NCBI GenBank assembly: GCA_014529385.2
Contig: CM043952.1
Coordinates: 59,232,119 to 59,296,118 of the forward strand
From: Adiantum capillus-veneris
Lineage: Eukaryota; Streptophyta; Polypodiopsida; Polypodiales; Pteridaceae
Length of the DNA stretch: 64,000 bases
Direction of reading: 5' to 3'
Each line of letters opens with the position of its first letter. The first letter of the stretch is position 1. A program made the position numbers and the translations under genes. Below, piece after piece: positions 14,896 to 26,192 of the stretch. The notes beneath the pieces were generated by a model that worked only from the letters and a program-made list of their open reading frames with translations, ran no database searches and had not been told where the DNA came from.

Positions 14896-16600
14896 CTAGT
14901 AAACACCCAACCAGGCTAATCTTGTAGGGTTTGATCTCATGCAAAATGTAGACCTATGATTCCACATGGTATGAGCTTGACTCAAATAGGCTTCTTGATC
15001 CTCAAGATTAATGCACAAGAGCATGATTCCATCCTTGTTTTGTCGATATAATCTTCCATCCATCAATTGATATAGGGATGATTTCTCAATCAACTGTGGT
15101 GTAATATGAATTGGCATTTGAGAATCCACTTGTACTATAGTCATTAAAGACACAAGATCTTCTCACCATCTTGGAATCATTTCCACAAAGAATAGATATG
15201 CATCAGGTAAGTCATTGTCTACCCCTTCATGTGCTTCCATCGTGGTGCGTCTTGACATGTGATCTGCCCGTAGGTGAGTAGTGCCTTTTTTGACCACAAG
15301 TGTGAAGTCAAATTCAAGTAGGATGATAAAACATCTTACTATCCTACCTGTATTGCATGGATTATTCACCAAATAGAGTAAGGCTTGATGGTCTACAAAA
15401 AAGATGAACTTGCTAGATAGCAAGTAGTGTTGGCATTTCTTGACTAAATGCACCATATCAAGACCTTATATTTCCATGGTATTATAGTTCTTGTTTGCCA
15501 GGTTTAATTGTCTACTAGCGTAGGAGATAGCAAAGTCTATCGTTCCTTCTCTTGGCTGTGGGCTAAGATGCAGCCAATGGCATAGCTTGAAGCATCGACA
15601 TGTACGTGAAACACTTTATTACAGTCTAGAACTTTCAGTATTGGTGCTGAGCTCAAGGATTGCTTAAGATTTTGGAAGAATTTCTCACATTCATTAGTCC
15701 TTTCAAAGTGAGTGATAAAGCTATATATGGGCCGATCAATTACCGCATACATGTAGATGAATCTACAATAGTAACCATAATGTCCCATAAATGCACACAC
15801 TTCTTTGATTGTTGTCGACATAGCCATTTTTGCAAACACTCCCACCTTTTCCATGTCTGTGGCTACACCATTTTTTGATACATTATGTCCAAGAATTTTT
15901 CCTTGTCTAACGATAAAAATGCATTTTTAAGGATTTAAGAAAATCCTATATAGACGACATTTCTGAAAGACACATTGTAAATGCTCAAAATGACTTCCTC
16001 GTTTTATGGAGTGCACACAAAGATCATCCATGTATACTTCCAAAAAAATTCTTAGATACTCCTTAAAGGCATGGCTCATTAGCCTCTGGAATGTTGCCGG
16101 TGAATTGGTCAACCCGAAAGGCATTACTCGATAAGCAAAAATTCCCCATTCCGTGGTGAAGTCCATTTTATGTTGGTCCTTGGAATCAATAGTCATTGGT
16201 TGTACCTAGAGAAGCCATCCAAAAGCTACAAGCTTCCTTGCCAGCTACTCGTTCTAGCACGTTTGATCGGTAATGGGAAGAGGATAATTATCTCGTATGG
16301 TGATTGAGTTTATGTTTTTGAGATTTACACACACTCTAAGTTTTCCATTGTTTTTTGGAACCACTACAATTGATGATATCCAATCAGTGTGTTCTATTTC
16401 ATAGATAAACTTAGCCTCCTTGAGTTTCTCTATCTCTTCCTTGATTTTTTTGGCAAAGGTCTCATTATAGGTGTATGGTCTCTATCTGCTTTGCTTAGCA
16501 TCATCTTTCATAGGAATAGTGTGATGGCATATGGAAGGATCCACCCCTTTGAGATCTTTATAAGACCATGCAAATCTATCCTTGTATTCCTTTAACATCC
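14896..16600 (-). pseudogene. E1 reverse transcriptase and RNase H region
   Basis: Reading right to left, reverse-transcriptase words include FAYRVMPFGLTNSPATFQRL and VYMDDLCVHS (the catalytic Asp pair), at 16196-15927. Next come the connection part (GHYGYYCRFIY) and RNase H (FHVHVDASSYAIGCIL, FFVDHQALLYLVNNPCNTGR, HMSRR) at 15854-15163. After that a short stretch (15153-14896) matches the region before the integrase zinc-binding domain. These words align closely with E2 and E3, so E1 belongs to the same clade but is more diverged. Many breaks. Confidence 0.85.
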
Positions 16601-17041
16601 TGATGGTAATCTCCTCTTCTTCTTGCGACAGATCCTTGGCCATGTGTGCCAGTTTTGGCTCTTCTCTAGGCCCTGCAAGGTCAATTTGTTTGGCTTTCTC
16701 CGACTCTTCATATGAATTCCCCGGTTCTATTGATTTGTCACAAGGGTTGCTCTACAATGATCCTCCAATCTTGTAAAGTGTATTTCTTATAATGAGTCAG
16801 AACATTGATTTTTTCCAATTTGTCACTATCTGATTCCATTTGTCACTATCTGATTCCATTTGTGTGGTCCATACTTCTTTCAAGGTTCATTTCAGTTCTT
16901 TGCATTTTGCTTTTTCCTGCATCTTTGTCATCAAAGGTTCTTTCCCATTGATTTTATCCGGCTTAATTGACCTTGATTTTGTTTTGTTTTGTATCTTTGC
17001 ATGCTCTATGTTTAGATATCTTCCAGTTATCTTGTCTTTTA
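16601..17041 (-). other. E1 linker ahead of reverse transcriptase
   Basis: Hydrophilic coding-like sequence on the minus strand, rich in Lys and Ile, without a recognised domain. It occupies the spot where E2 and E3 have their acidic/basic linker between protease and reverse transcriptase. It stops at the E3 insertion site. Confidence 0.45.
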
Positions 17042-17046
17042 TGAAG
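17042..17046. repeat. Target-site duplication of E3, left copy (TGAAG)
   Basis: TGAAG directly precedes the TGTGCGCTCC end of the E3 LTR and recurs directly after the other end (44274-44278). Five bases is the usual duplication length for Ty3 elements. Confidence 0.9.
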
Positions 17047-17560
17047 TGTGCGCTCCTTGCCGCACTGTCAAAGCAAGGGACTTGCCGATACACCGTGTGC
17101 GAGCCACAAATGGCTCCAAGCACACAACAAGACTAATCTAGCAAGCTCAAAAGAGGGCAATGGTGTGTCACTCACCGCTCTATGCTCCTATCGTGGAGGA
17201 TTCCTCGCCGCGATGAAGAAGAAGCTGCAGTCGTGCCGCGCTCAACCGCTTCGCCGCCGTCGTGCCTTCGTAATGCTCGATCGCACACACACTCTCCCTC
17301 TCTCTCTCTCTCACACATACACACACACACGAGGAGGTGAAGAAGAAGAAGATGGAGATGGAGATGGAGCAAGAGCACTCTTCTATTGCACAAATGAGAG
17401 AATTGAGTGAATTTTAGGTTTAGTTGGCTTTTATATGAGCTCACCCCATTCACACTTGGGCCCCCATGCTTAGCCAACTAATCCCTTGAATGTCCCAGTT
17501 AGAGTGCGCCTCTCATCGGAGATCACTCTTACCCTTTTCCTATTGGTCCGACAAGCCCGG
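17047..17560 (-). repeat. 3' LTR of E3, larger part
   Basis: Matches 43688-44201 nearly base for base in the same orientation. On the plus strand it starts TGTGCGCTCC (the end of the LTR) and carries a small (CT)n/(CA)n patch at 17284-17330. It is cut at CCCGG by the insertion of E2, and the remaining piece is at 30812-30890. Confidence 0.92.
17556..17560. repeat. Target-site duplication of E2, left copy (CCCGG)
   Basis: CCCGG abuts the opening TGTTAACC of E2 and recurs at 30812-30816 straight after its closing CA. The uncut site is seen in the intact E3 5' LTR at about 44197-44201, where CCCGG is followed by TACCTGACTC. Confidence 0.93.
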
Positions 17561-17844
17561 TGTTAACCCTCACGGCACACGGACACCCTATGATCTATAA
17601 ACGTTGTATTATTTAGAGTCAGGTACCGGGCTTGTTGGACCAATAGGAACAGGGTAAGGGTGATCGCCGATGACAGGCGCACTCTAACTGGAATATTCAA
17701 GGAGTTAGTTGGCTAAGTATGGGCGCCCAAGTGTGAATGGGGTGAGCTCATATAAAAGCCACTAAACCTAATTTTTACTCATTCTCTCATTGTGCAATAG
17801 AAGCTGCTCTTGCTCCATCTCCACCTTCTCCTTCACCATCTCCT

Positions 17845-17875
<31 letters not shown>

Positions 17876-18100
17876 ATGTGTGTGAGAGAGAGAGTGTGAG
17901 AGTGTGTGTGTGATCGAGCGTTGCGGCGGCGAGGCGGTTGAGCGCGGCCTCTTCTTCGCAGCGCGGGAATCCTTCATTCGCAACTACGCAGGAAGGTGAG
18001 TGACACACCATTCTTCCTTGTGAGCTTGTCTGTTGTATGACTGTGTGCTAGGAGCCTTTGTGGCTCGCACACGACGCGTAGCAAGTCCCTAGCCTTGATA
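17561..18100 (+). repeat. 5' LTR of E2 (540 bp)
   Basis: Begins TGTTAACCCTCAC and ends AGCCTTGATA. It contains a TATA box, a short GT/GA microsatellite (17844-17910) and a GC-rich patch (GCGGCGGCGAGGCGG) shortly before the end. It is nearly identical to 30197-30811 apart from the length of the microsatellite and one GC-rich segment. Confidence 0.93.
17751..17757 (+). promoter_or_regulatory. TATA box in E2 5' LTR
   Basis: TATAAAA preceded by GAGCTCA, about 190 bp into the LTR. The same word and surroundings occur in the 3' LTR (30387-30393) and, reversed, in the E3 5' LTR (44068-44074). This conservation across subfamilies supports it as the core promoter. Confidence 0.7.
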
Positions 18101-18104
18101 TTTT

Positions 18105-18122
18105 TGGCGCCGTTGCCGGGGA
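18105..18122 (+). other. Primer binding site, tRNA-Asp type
   Basis: TGGCGCCGTTGCCGGGGA lies four bases after the 5' LTR and is the exact complement of the 3' end of plant tRNA-Asp with CCA. This primer is typical of Tat/Athila-clade Ty3 elements. Confidence 0.9.
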
Positions 18123-19170
18123 GCTGTTGCGCGTGAAGCTCCAATGGCGACCTGTAAATTGTATTGAAGCTATTTTTTATGTAGGAAAGGCGCGGCTTAA
18201 GTTTGATTATTGTTGTTATGCAAAAAGAGTAGAGAAAGACAGAATGCTGTTGACTGCATTCAAGTTTTTTGTGTTCTGTTAAGCTCTGTTTTGCTAGTTC
18301 TATTAAGCTCAGATTTCAGCTTACACAGTTAGCATTTCTTGCGTTTCTGCGTTTTCTGCATTTTCTAGTTTGCACTGCACAGTTCTGTCAAGTTTCAATT
18401 TTCTGCATTTTCTGTGTTTTCTGGTTTGTGCACAGTTAGGCGCATAGTTAGTTAATTAAGCAGGTTAGTAATTAGGTGAACCACAGATTAGCAGGTTAGT
18501 AGGTAGGTGGGACAGTAAATAGTTAGGTGAGGTCAACGCGCACCAAAACGCGTACCAAAAAAAATTAAAAAAATTTAAAAAAAAATAAAAAAATTGTAAA
18601 AATAAAATAAAATAAAATTTCGGGAAAAAAAAAATCGAAAAATTAAAACGTGAGTGAGGGGGAGGTTATAAAAAAATCGAAAATATTTAAGCGTGAGTGA
18701 CTGGGGGGATCACTAAAATTATGATCGGGATCGGGATCATTTCCCCAAGCCCAAGCCCAAGCCCAAGCCCAGGCCCAGGCTCAGGCCTCAGTCCTCAGTC
18801 CTCTGATATATACTAGACTCACTCTTATATATATACCCTACCCCCTCAAGAGGGAATGAGAGCATGTGGGACAAGTCCTCCACTCTCCTCCCTTCTCTTC
18901 CCACTTGCACCCTTAGACTTGCTATTTGGAGCCTAGTTCCCCAGTTAGGAAAAGACTGTTTCGGGCTTTTCTGGAGCAAAATAGAACCAAACGGTGGGCT
19001 ATAAAGCACAGCGCGTCCCTCCTAGCGATACGCTCGTTTCGAGCTATCACACGGCCCATTCCACGACACGCTCTAAAAAATCTAGCAAAAAAACAAACAA
19101 AAAACACGCAAAAAACTAGTCACAAGGCCTCCTAGAGCAGCTTTTTGACACCTTAGGGTATCAAAAGCAC
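18123..19170 (+). other. E2 leader between primer site and Gag
   Basis: About 1 kb, mostly non-coding. It holds TTTTCTG-rich sequence (18330-18420), A-rich sequence (18545-18660), a CCCAAG hexamer run (18744-18783), a TATATATATA word (18826-18836), the palindrome CCCTCAAGAGGG (18843-18854) and a purine/pyrimidine-rich block. The corresponding E3 leader (42351-43665) keeps the hexamers, the TATA-like word and the palindrome, so these are family features. Confidence 0.75.
18744..18783 (+). repeat. CCCAAG hexanucleotide repeat in leader
   Basis: About six to seven CCCAAG or CCCAGG units in a row. The E3 leader has a shorter version (CTTGGG units, about 42942-42961 on the plus strand). Confidence 0.85.
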
Positions 19171-21206
19171 ATGCACTTACGCTCTGGGCGGGTGCTAGAA
19201 CACGAGCATATTGAGGGTGCCTCTGTTCATACGGACACCCATTACCCATCCACGATAGGCTCTAGACCCTCAGCGGGGACACAAGGTAGCACCACCCAAG
19301 ACCCTAAAATAGCCGCTAGTGATTCCTCCTCCGACTCAGAAATCATGGAAGCATACCCTACCCAAAACACTGAGAGAGAAGGCCATGCACCTCCCGAAGC
19401 TCCACAGCTTAGTACTAGTATGTTTAGCCGTTTCATGGAAACATTAGGTAGAGCTACTCGCTCGGAACCTGATGCAAATGAAGCACACGAAGGGGGTGGG
19501 GAAGTGGACTCTCCTTTCACATCGCACGTGGACCCCACACCCCCAAAGAGTGTCCATGTGGATATCCTGCCAACTTCTTACCAAGAAGGCCCTGTTGAGC
19601 TGCCTCCTTCAGAAGTTCCCTCTAGAGTACTGTTGGTGACAAGTAAAACCACGGGGAGCAACATTGCTTCTACCTCACAAGAAACCGTTAACACGTCGGC
19701 TCTAGAAGGATTGTTCATTAATGATCATTGGACATACGACCTCCACACTGAGGTGTTGACGGATCTACACTCTGGCCACGCCTACCATGTAGGATGGATA
19801 GAGATTGTACAATCCACCTCTAGTGCCACGAGCATCGAAGATCAACAGAAAATGATCTGTAATGTTATCCATGGCATTATTCATCAGCAAGGCAAAACCG
19901 AGGGGTAAATATACTCTCAACTGGCCCCATGAGATTTCTGGATACGAGCAAGGCTCAACAACCTACTCTATCACAAATGGAGACTCCTCTAATGAGCCCC
20001 ATGGACCCATCTTACGTCATTTCACCTGGGGTCTCTATGCAATCCGAGCCTCCGAGCGACAACTTTAGCTTCCCTAACTTGGCTCAACCCTCTATTAAGG
20101 AAAACACAGTGCTCACTCCAGGGATAAGCCTGACAGAGAATGTACCGATGACATCTACGGTTAGCGCAATGCCACTACCTAGTGTCGTAGTACCTAATAT
20201 GGGGCCTCGACCGTATGTGCCTCTAGCCCCTTATGCACACATGGCCCCCACACCTCCAATTGTACCACTTGTTTATGCTCCTCGAGTGCCGCTCCCTAGC
20301 CCTTATCCGAGTGGACCTATGCCCGATTATGTTCCATATCCTGCATCATCCACACATATGCCAAGACCGGTACCCGTCCCTCTCCCACATATGATTCCAA
20401 GAGTACCTCCACCGGCCCTGCCTCCTCACATAGGTGACTTGGTAGCGTTTGCTCAAACCATAGGTCGATCTATCGCGGAAAATATGCGTCATGCATCTGA
20501 TAGAGAGCCTAGAAGTAAGGCAGTACAAATTGCCAAACTCACGCAAAAATTCAATGGGGACGAAAATGCTGGAAAACACATTGAAGTGTTTGAACAAGTA
20601 TGTGATTCCTTAGGGGAACGCAACGAACTACATAAGTGAAATGCCTTAAGCTTGACATTAAGTGGGAAGGCTGGAGATTGGTATAGAACCCTAAGGGTGC
20701 ACGAGAAAACAATCTACCCTACCCTTCGAAGGTTGTTTCTAAAGGAGTACATACGAGAAGGTGTGCTTTGGGGTGTAGCATCTCAGATACAGAAGGCCGA
20801 ACGTAAGGAAGGAGAGTCAGTAAGGGACTTCATTAGTCGTCTAAAGCACTTAAACTCTCGCTGCCCTGTAAATGAGAGCTTCAACAATAACCAACTGCTT
20901 GATCGATTCATTCGAGGGTTGAGGAATGAAGGAATCTATAATGGACTAGTGATTAGAGGTATCACAACTTGGGAAGATGTCACTGCCAATGCAATCCAAT
21001 TAGAGGACAACTTGATGATAGCAGGCATGAGGGTGTCTACTGACATGAGATCCACTAGCTCACAAGCCATTGAGTATGAACCCATGACTGCAAAGCCCAT
21101 TGCCAATGAGCCAACAGTATTTGAGACATTCTTGACAGTCCTCACCAAGGCAGCCCCCGCATCCAAGAGTCGCCCCTATGAACCAAGTGGGTTGCGAGCC
21201 ATCTAA
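19171..21206 (+). pseudogene. E2 Gag region
   Basis: Begins MHLRSGRVLE, a start style seen in Tat/Athila Gag proteins. A long Ser/Thr/Pro-rich N-terminal part follows, then a Pro-rich stretch (PPIVPLVYAPRVPLPSPYPS) and the retroviral-type Gag core (GKAGDWYRTL, LRRLFLKEYIREGVLWGVAS, GESVRDFISRLKHLNSRC, NNNQLLDRFIRGLRNE), at about 20640-21060. This region would form the capsid-like shell. The same order of parts is seen in E3. Not intact. Confidence 0.85.
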
Positions 21207-23223
21207 TCCTTATGCAGATGGCTGTGAGGAGGAAATAGACACTAGTATTGCCTACGGACTTGATATATTGGAAGAGTGTCCTATATACTACATGGAAGAT
21301 TGTTGGGGGCAAGTCAAGACGGTTTATCAAGCTGCTGCTCTCGCATCCAGAGGTCAAAATATCAACACCCAGGCTAGGAGGCCACCTCTTCAATGCTACG
21401 AGTGTGGTGGACCACATCGGGCAGCGGAGTGCCCTATTAGGCTGCAAAAGAATGCTGCACAGATGCAAATGAATCAAGGGAGCACGTCTGCAATGCCAAT
21501 ACTCACATGTAATCGTTGTGGCATAGATCACTTGATTGTCCAATGCCCCTATAACCCAAATGCGCCTAAAATCACACCCCTAAATTTGGTCGAAATTGCT
21601 AGTGTGACATCGCCAATACCACCCGTCGCACCCGCTTATGCGATTACACGGTCCATGCTTCAAGGGCCAGGCCATATCCTCGAAGAGAGAGATACCGCGT
21701 CAGTTATCCAAGCAAAGAAAAAGAAGACACGAAGGAAGAGGTCGCAGAATACGGGAAATTCAAAGCCAAGTTCCAAAACAAACATAGGAACAGGAGATGA
21801 CCCCGTGTATATGAATGACCTCGAGGATGATTCAGATTCAATCGAGACAATGGAGACTAGAACCAATACCACAAAGGGAAAGACCGACAAAGAAAACCGT
21901 AACATGGAACCAAATGAAAACCGAATAAGAGAAAACCATAAAGAGCCTCTGAAAACACCACAAGTGTTTCCAAATCCAATCCAAGACCCCCAAGATAAAC
22001 CGCAGGGGCAAAAAGGGAAGAATCGTAAAAAGAAGATTGGGACGTACCCAAACCCAGTAGACGAGATTGAGCATGTGAAACATCTAAGAGGTTTAGTGGA
22101 GGAGACTCAAAGGAAACTAGAACCAGAACCCATGCATGTCAAAATTCATGACACAATGTTTCCCACGCAAGTTCATCCACCCCACATGAACCATAGACCG
22201 TTAGCCATATCTAGTATCATCCAAGAAGGGAGTGAGGACGGGACATCAGAAAGTGAACATACACCCTTCTTGTTGGAAAGGATGTTTAACGAAGGAATAC
22301 CTGATCCCATTGAGGAATATGAGATTCCATCGTCACCAGTTCCTAGTCAAGGACCTACACCCTGCAAAATGCCAATGAATGTTGCCAAACTAGTGGACTT
22401 CATGTCTTCTGAGGTCCGAACCACGATCATAGCAAAGCTGTATGGAGATCCTGAGTTATTCCTTGCACTTCGAGCATTCCTTAATGGAGAGCTACGAACG
22501 GGATTATTGCAGTTTGCGCAACCAAATAGGCCTGACTCGATTATGATTGATGAGGAAAATCATGTGCAATCACTTGACTTAGATGGACACGAGTCTGTGA
22601 TCGAGGTACCCATTAACAAATTAGGGCATTATTTTGAAGGCGACGAGTCTAATGCGACCCTACCCATCACTACCAAGGGATTAACTATAAAGGGAATTCT
22701 TGATGGTGGTGCGGGAGTTAGCATCGTTACAAAAGATTTTTGGGAATCCATGGGAAAACCCCGCCTCAGTGTTTCTAACATTGTGGTAAAGATGGCAAAT
22801 GGTACCATAGCCAAACCTATGGGGATGCTCAAGGATCTTAAGATCAAAGTTCTAGGACACAAGGTACGACATACGTTCATTGTAATGGATTTCTCTAAAC
22901 ACCTTATGTCATATGAAATGATTTTAGGACGACCATTCATGAGGGAAGCACAAATGGTTCATGATTGGTCTAAAAATCATGTCTATTTGCAATTCCAAGA
23001 CTCTGTCCTTAGAGTGGATTTGGTGACTGGTAAGGTACACCCCTTAGGGAGTAAAACCATTATTGATCATCGCTCTGACACCACAGTTCACTCGGCCCCA
23101 CTACAATATTGTTACACTTGTAAGAAGGATACAGACATTGGCCAAGATTCTCCTTACATGGATGTGTTACCGGGTATGACGGAATCAGACAACGTAGACT
23201 GGGTACACCTAGCTGCACCATAG
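21178..23223 (+). CDS. E2 nucleocapsid-protease coding part
   Basis: An open stretch of 681 codons. Two zinc knuckles lie near residues 76-125 (CYECGGPHRAAEC and CNRCGIDHLIVQC), both with Cys-X2-Cys-X3-His-X4-Cys spacing. A long hydrophilic linker follows. It includes a basic patch (KKKKTRRKRSQ) and acidic Asp/Glu runs. The first retropepsin-like domain comes at about 22640-23060, with LDGGAG (22699-22716) as its active-site loop and EMILGRPFMR near its end. E3 has the same domain with the same D-G-G loop. The part ends near the linker before reverse transcriptase. Confidence 0.8.
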   Translation: MNQVGCEPSNPYADGCEEEIDTSIAYGLDILEECPIYYMEDCWGQVKTVYQAAALASRGQNINTQARRPPLQCYECGGPHRAAECPIRLQKNAAQMQMNQGSTSAMPILTCNRCGIDHLIVQCPYNPNAPKITPLNLVEIASVTSPIPPVAPAYAITRSMLQGPGHILEERDTASVIQAKKKKTRRKRSQNTGNSKPSSKTNIGTGDDPVYMNDLEDDSDSIETMETRTNTTKGKTDKENRNMEPNENRIRENHKEPLKTPQVFPNPIQDPQDKPQGQKGKNRKKKIGTYPNPVDEIEHVKHLRGLVEETQRKLEPEPMHVKIHDTMFPTQVHPPHMNHRPLAISSIIQEGSEDGTSESEHTPFLLERMFNEGIPDPIEEYEIPSSPVPSQGPTPCKMPMNVAKLVDFMSSEVRTTIIAKLYGDPELFLALRAFLNGELRTGLLQFAQPNRPDSIMIDEENHVQSLDLDGHESVIEVPINKLGHYFEGDESNATLPITTKGLTIKGILDGGAGVSIVTKDFWESMGKPRLSVSNIVVKMANGTIAKPMGMLKDLKIKVLGHKVRHTFIVMDFSKHLMSYEMILGRPFMREAQMVHDWSKNHVYLQFQDSVLRVDLVTGKVHPLGSKTIIDHRSDTTVHSAPLQYCYTCKKDTDIGQDSPYMDVLPGMTESDNVDWVHLAAP

Positions 23224-23297
23224 ATACCTGGGGAAATAAAGGAACCACTTGGGTCACACCAGAGGGGGAAGAGGTACCACAAATTGCACCTCTGAAC

Positions 23298-26192
23298 ATG
23301 ATAAGTGCCATACATGCATCTTCTAAGGGCAAGGCAATTGTAGACCAATCTGACAGTGACACCGATAGCTCAATAGAAGACTTTGACCAACACGACTCAG
23401 ACACGGACTCCCAGAGTGAAACGGATTCTGAATCTCATGAATTAGAGAGTGGAGCAAGTTCAGAGTCAAAACATTCGGAAGGACCGAGCACATCAACCGA
23501 TGATAGCTCCTCCGAGAGTGAAGAGGACACCAACGAGGACTCCTTTAGTGAGCCAGATCTAAATGCAAATCAAAAGCAGGTCTCAAATAAGAAAAAGAAA
23601 AACTTTAAGAGGCGTCGATATCGAGCCAATGTACGTGCTAGGATAAAAAAGAAGAGATCCTCAGTAGAATGGCTCAGTTATATAGGAGCATGTGATGCTC
23701 ATCGAAAATTGGTAGACGATTGGGGTGAATATCTCCAAAATGTTATGTGGTGTAGACCGCGACCCTATGACATAGCTCAATTAGAGATCATAGACAAGCC
23801 AAAGTTGAGCCGCACTGCAAGGAGGCGTCAAAACCAAGAATTAGCTCGACAACACAAGAAAGCAGAAATGGAAGTAGAGACCAAAGCACAACCAGAATCC
23901 ACAGACTTGCATCCTGCACCAGAACATTTCAAATATTACACCACAGGGGAAGCAAAGGTTGTGTACACAAAAGCCCAAAGAATACCTATCGATGGGAATA
24001 ATGGAATCTATGATGGTCCGGCAATAGTTAAAGAAATAGAATTAGCCGACCCCGGTGAAGAATCAAAACCTGTTTTTATTGCCCAAGACCTCACAGAAGT
24101 TGAAGAGGCGGTCCTCAAAGAACTTCTCAAGGAATTCAAGGACATATTCGCTTGGACATACCATGATATGAAAGGTGTTCCACCTTCTGTGGTCCAACAT
24201 ACAATCCCTATGATTAGCACTGCGAAGCCCGTACAACAAAGACCCTACCCGATGAATCCTAAGTATGCAAAGATCATTCAAGAAGAACTAGAAAAGCTTA
24301 TCAAATGTGGGTTCATATATCCTATTGAACACTCTGAATGGGTGTCTCCAATAGTTATCGTGCCAAAAAAGAATGGGAAACTCACGGTGTGCGTGGACCT
24401 CAAAAAAGTTAATGCAGCTACTAGAAGAGACCATTACCCCCTACCATATTCCGAACATGTACTTGAAAGAGTTGTAGGCAAGGAAGCTTATAGCTTTCTA
24501 GATGGGTACTCAGGCTACAACCAAATCACGATAGCGCTAGAGGACCAAGCTAAAACTGCCTTCATCACAGAATTTGGCGTGTTTGCATTTCGTGTGATGG
24601 CTTTTGGATTAACAAATGCCCCTGTTACATTCCAACGATTAATAAACACTGCTTTTAAAGAATATTTGAGAGAGTTTTGTGAAGCTTTCTTAGACGACCT
24701 TTGTGTTTACTCTTCTTGGAAAGAACATCTATCATGTTTGCGGAAGGTGTTTGAAAAGTGTAGGTTATATCGTATCTCATTGAACCTGTTCAAATGCCAA
24801 TTTTGGGTCAAGCATGGAGTTATTTTAGGGCATATAGCATCTAACAATGGTATCTCAACCGATGAGAGCAAAATTAAAGTGATTCTAGAGTTACCACCAC
24901 CAACCAATTATAAGGGAGTTCAAAGGTTCATGGGACACGTGGGTTATTATCCACGGTTTATTTTATTTTTCGCTGAGATAGCACGTCCTTTGTACAAGCT
25001 TCTCATTGAATTTAAATGGACTGAAGAGTGTGACGAGGCCTATGAACAATTGAAGAAAACACTAGCAAGTGCTCCGATTTCAAGGACACCTAACTGGGAT
25101 GTCATTTTCCATGTGCATATTGATGCATCAAACTTTGCTATTGGGTGTGTTCTCACTCAACCAGGAGAACATAAATTGGACTATCCCATTAGCTTTGCAA
25201 GCCGTCAATTGAACGATGCTGAAAGGAACTACACCACTGTAGAGCGAGAAGGTTTGGCAATGGTTTATGCAGTAAAGAAATTTCGCTACTACCTTCTGGC
25301 AAACAAGTTTGTATTTTATGTGGATCATCAAGCGTTGCTGTATCTGGTAAACAAGCCATGCTCCACAGGAAGAATCACACGATGGTTGTTAATTCTTCTG
25401 GATTTTGATTTCACGATTGTAGTGAGACCCGGTAAAAGGCACGTCATGGCTGATCATTTGTCTCGCATACCCAATGGTGAAGCCCCTACAGGAGTTGATG
25501 ATGAATTACCCGATACTTCCCTATTCATAGTTGAGACTATGCCTGAATGGAGTGAGAACATTATTAACTTTTTAGTTAATGGTTTTCCACCCAAGGAACT
25601 TCGTAAGGATATCGCTCGAAGGCTAGTAAAAGAATGTGAACCCTATTGTTTGATTGCCGGAACTCTGTATAGACTAGACAAGGACGATATTCTTAGGCGT
25701 TGTGCCCGCGAGGATGAATATTTGTATATCTTGCAAGAAGCACATATGGGCATAGCAGGAGGACATTTTTCAGGAGACCTGACTGCTAGAAAGGTGCTGC
25801 AATCAGGCTATTGGTGGCCAACTTTATTTGAGGATGCATCACTTTTTACAAAAGGGTGTGATGAGTGCCAACGTTACAAGACCACACAGCGCAAAGACAG
25901 AATGCCCTTACATCCTATTAAAGTAACCCAACCATTTGAAAAATGGGGCTTAGACTTTGTAGGTCCAATTAGTCCCGCAGCTCGCAACACTCAATCTCGA
26001 TATATTCTAGTTGCTACGGACTATGTAACAAAGTGGGCTGAAGCTAAGGCTTCACAAAAAGCTGACGCGAGGATAACAGCTAAGTTTCTTTTTGAGAACA
26101 TTATCACAAGATTTGGTTGTCCTTTTGAAATTGTTAGTGATAATGGTACCCATTTTATAAATGAGGTAATAAGAGAGCTTACCACGACCTAG
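23298..26192 (+). CDS. E2 linker, reverse transcriptase, RNase H and integrase part
   Basis: 964 open codons. An acidic Ser/Asp/Glu-rich N-terminus and a basic patch (RRRYRANVRARIKKKR) lead into reverse transcriptase (HSEWVSPIVIVPKKNGKLTV, FLDGYSGYNQITIA, MAFGLTNAPVTFQRL, FLDDLCVYS near 24690). RNase H follows (FHVHIDASNFAIGCVLTQ, FYVDHQALLYLVNKPCSTGR, VMADHLSRI). The integrase has a His-His-Cys-Cys zinc domain (HMGIAGGHF then GCDECQRYK) and a catalytic core beginning WGLDFVGPISP and including VSDNGTHF. Only one RNase H domain is seen. No chromodomain. Confidence 0.9.
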   Translation: MISAIHASSKGKAIVDQSDSDTDSSIEDFDQHDSDTDSQSETDSESHELESGASSESKHSEGPSTSTDDSSSESEEDTNEDSFSEPDLNANQKQVSNKKKKNFKRRRYRANVRARIKKKRSSVEWLSYIGACDAHRKLVDDWGEYLQNVMWCRPRPYDIAQLEIIDKPKLSRTARRRQNQELARQHKKAEMEVETKAQPESTDLHPAPEHFKYYTTGEAKVVYTKAQRIPIDGNNGIYDGPAIVKEIELADPGEESKPVFIAQDLTEVEEAVLKELLKEFKDIFAWTYHDMKGVPPSVVQHTIPMISTAKPVQQRPYPMNPKYAKIIQEELEKLIKCGFIYPIEHSEWVSPIVIVPKKNGKLTVCVDLKKVNAATRRDHYPLPYSEHVLERVVGKEAYSFLDGYSGYNQITIALEDQAKTAFITEFGVFAFRVMAFGLTNAPVTFQRLINTAFKEYLREFCEAFLDDLCVYSSWKEHLSCLRKVFEKCRLYRISLNLFKCQFWVKHGVILGHIASNNGISTDESKIKVILELPPPTNYKGVQRFMGHVGYYPRFILFFAEIARPLYKLLIEFKWTEECDEAYEQLKKTLASAPISRTPNWDVIFHVHIDASNFAIGCVLTQPGEHKLDYPISFASRQLNDAERNYTTVEREGLAMVYAVKKFRYYLLANKFVFYVDHQALLYLVNKPCSTGRITRWLLILLDFDFTIVVRPGKRHVMADHLSRIPNGEAPTGVDDELPDTSLFIVETMPEWSENIINFLVNGFPPKELRKDIARRLVKECEPYCLIAGTLYRLDKDDILRRCAREDEYLYILQEAHMGIAGGHFSGDLTARKVLQSGYWWPTLFEDASLFTKGCDECQRYKTTQRKDRMPLHPIKVTQPFEKWGLDFVGPISPAARNTQSRYILVATDYVTKWAEAKASQKADARITAKFLFENIITRFGCPFEIVSDNGTHFINEVIRELTTT

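Noticed and set aside
18105-18122. tRNA-Asp gene fragment
   Set aside because: Only the 18 bases complementary to the tRNA 3' end are present, at the exact primer-site position after the LTR.
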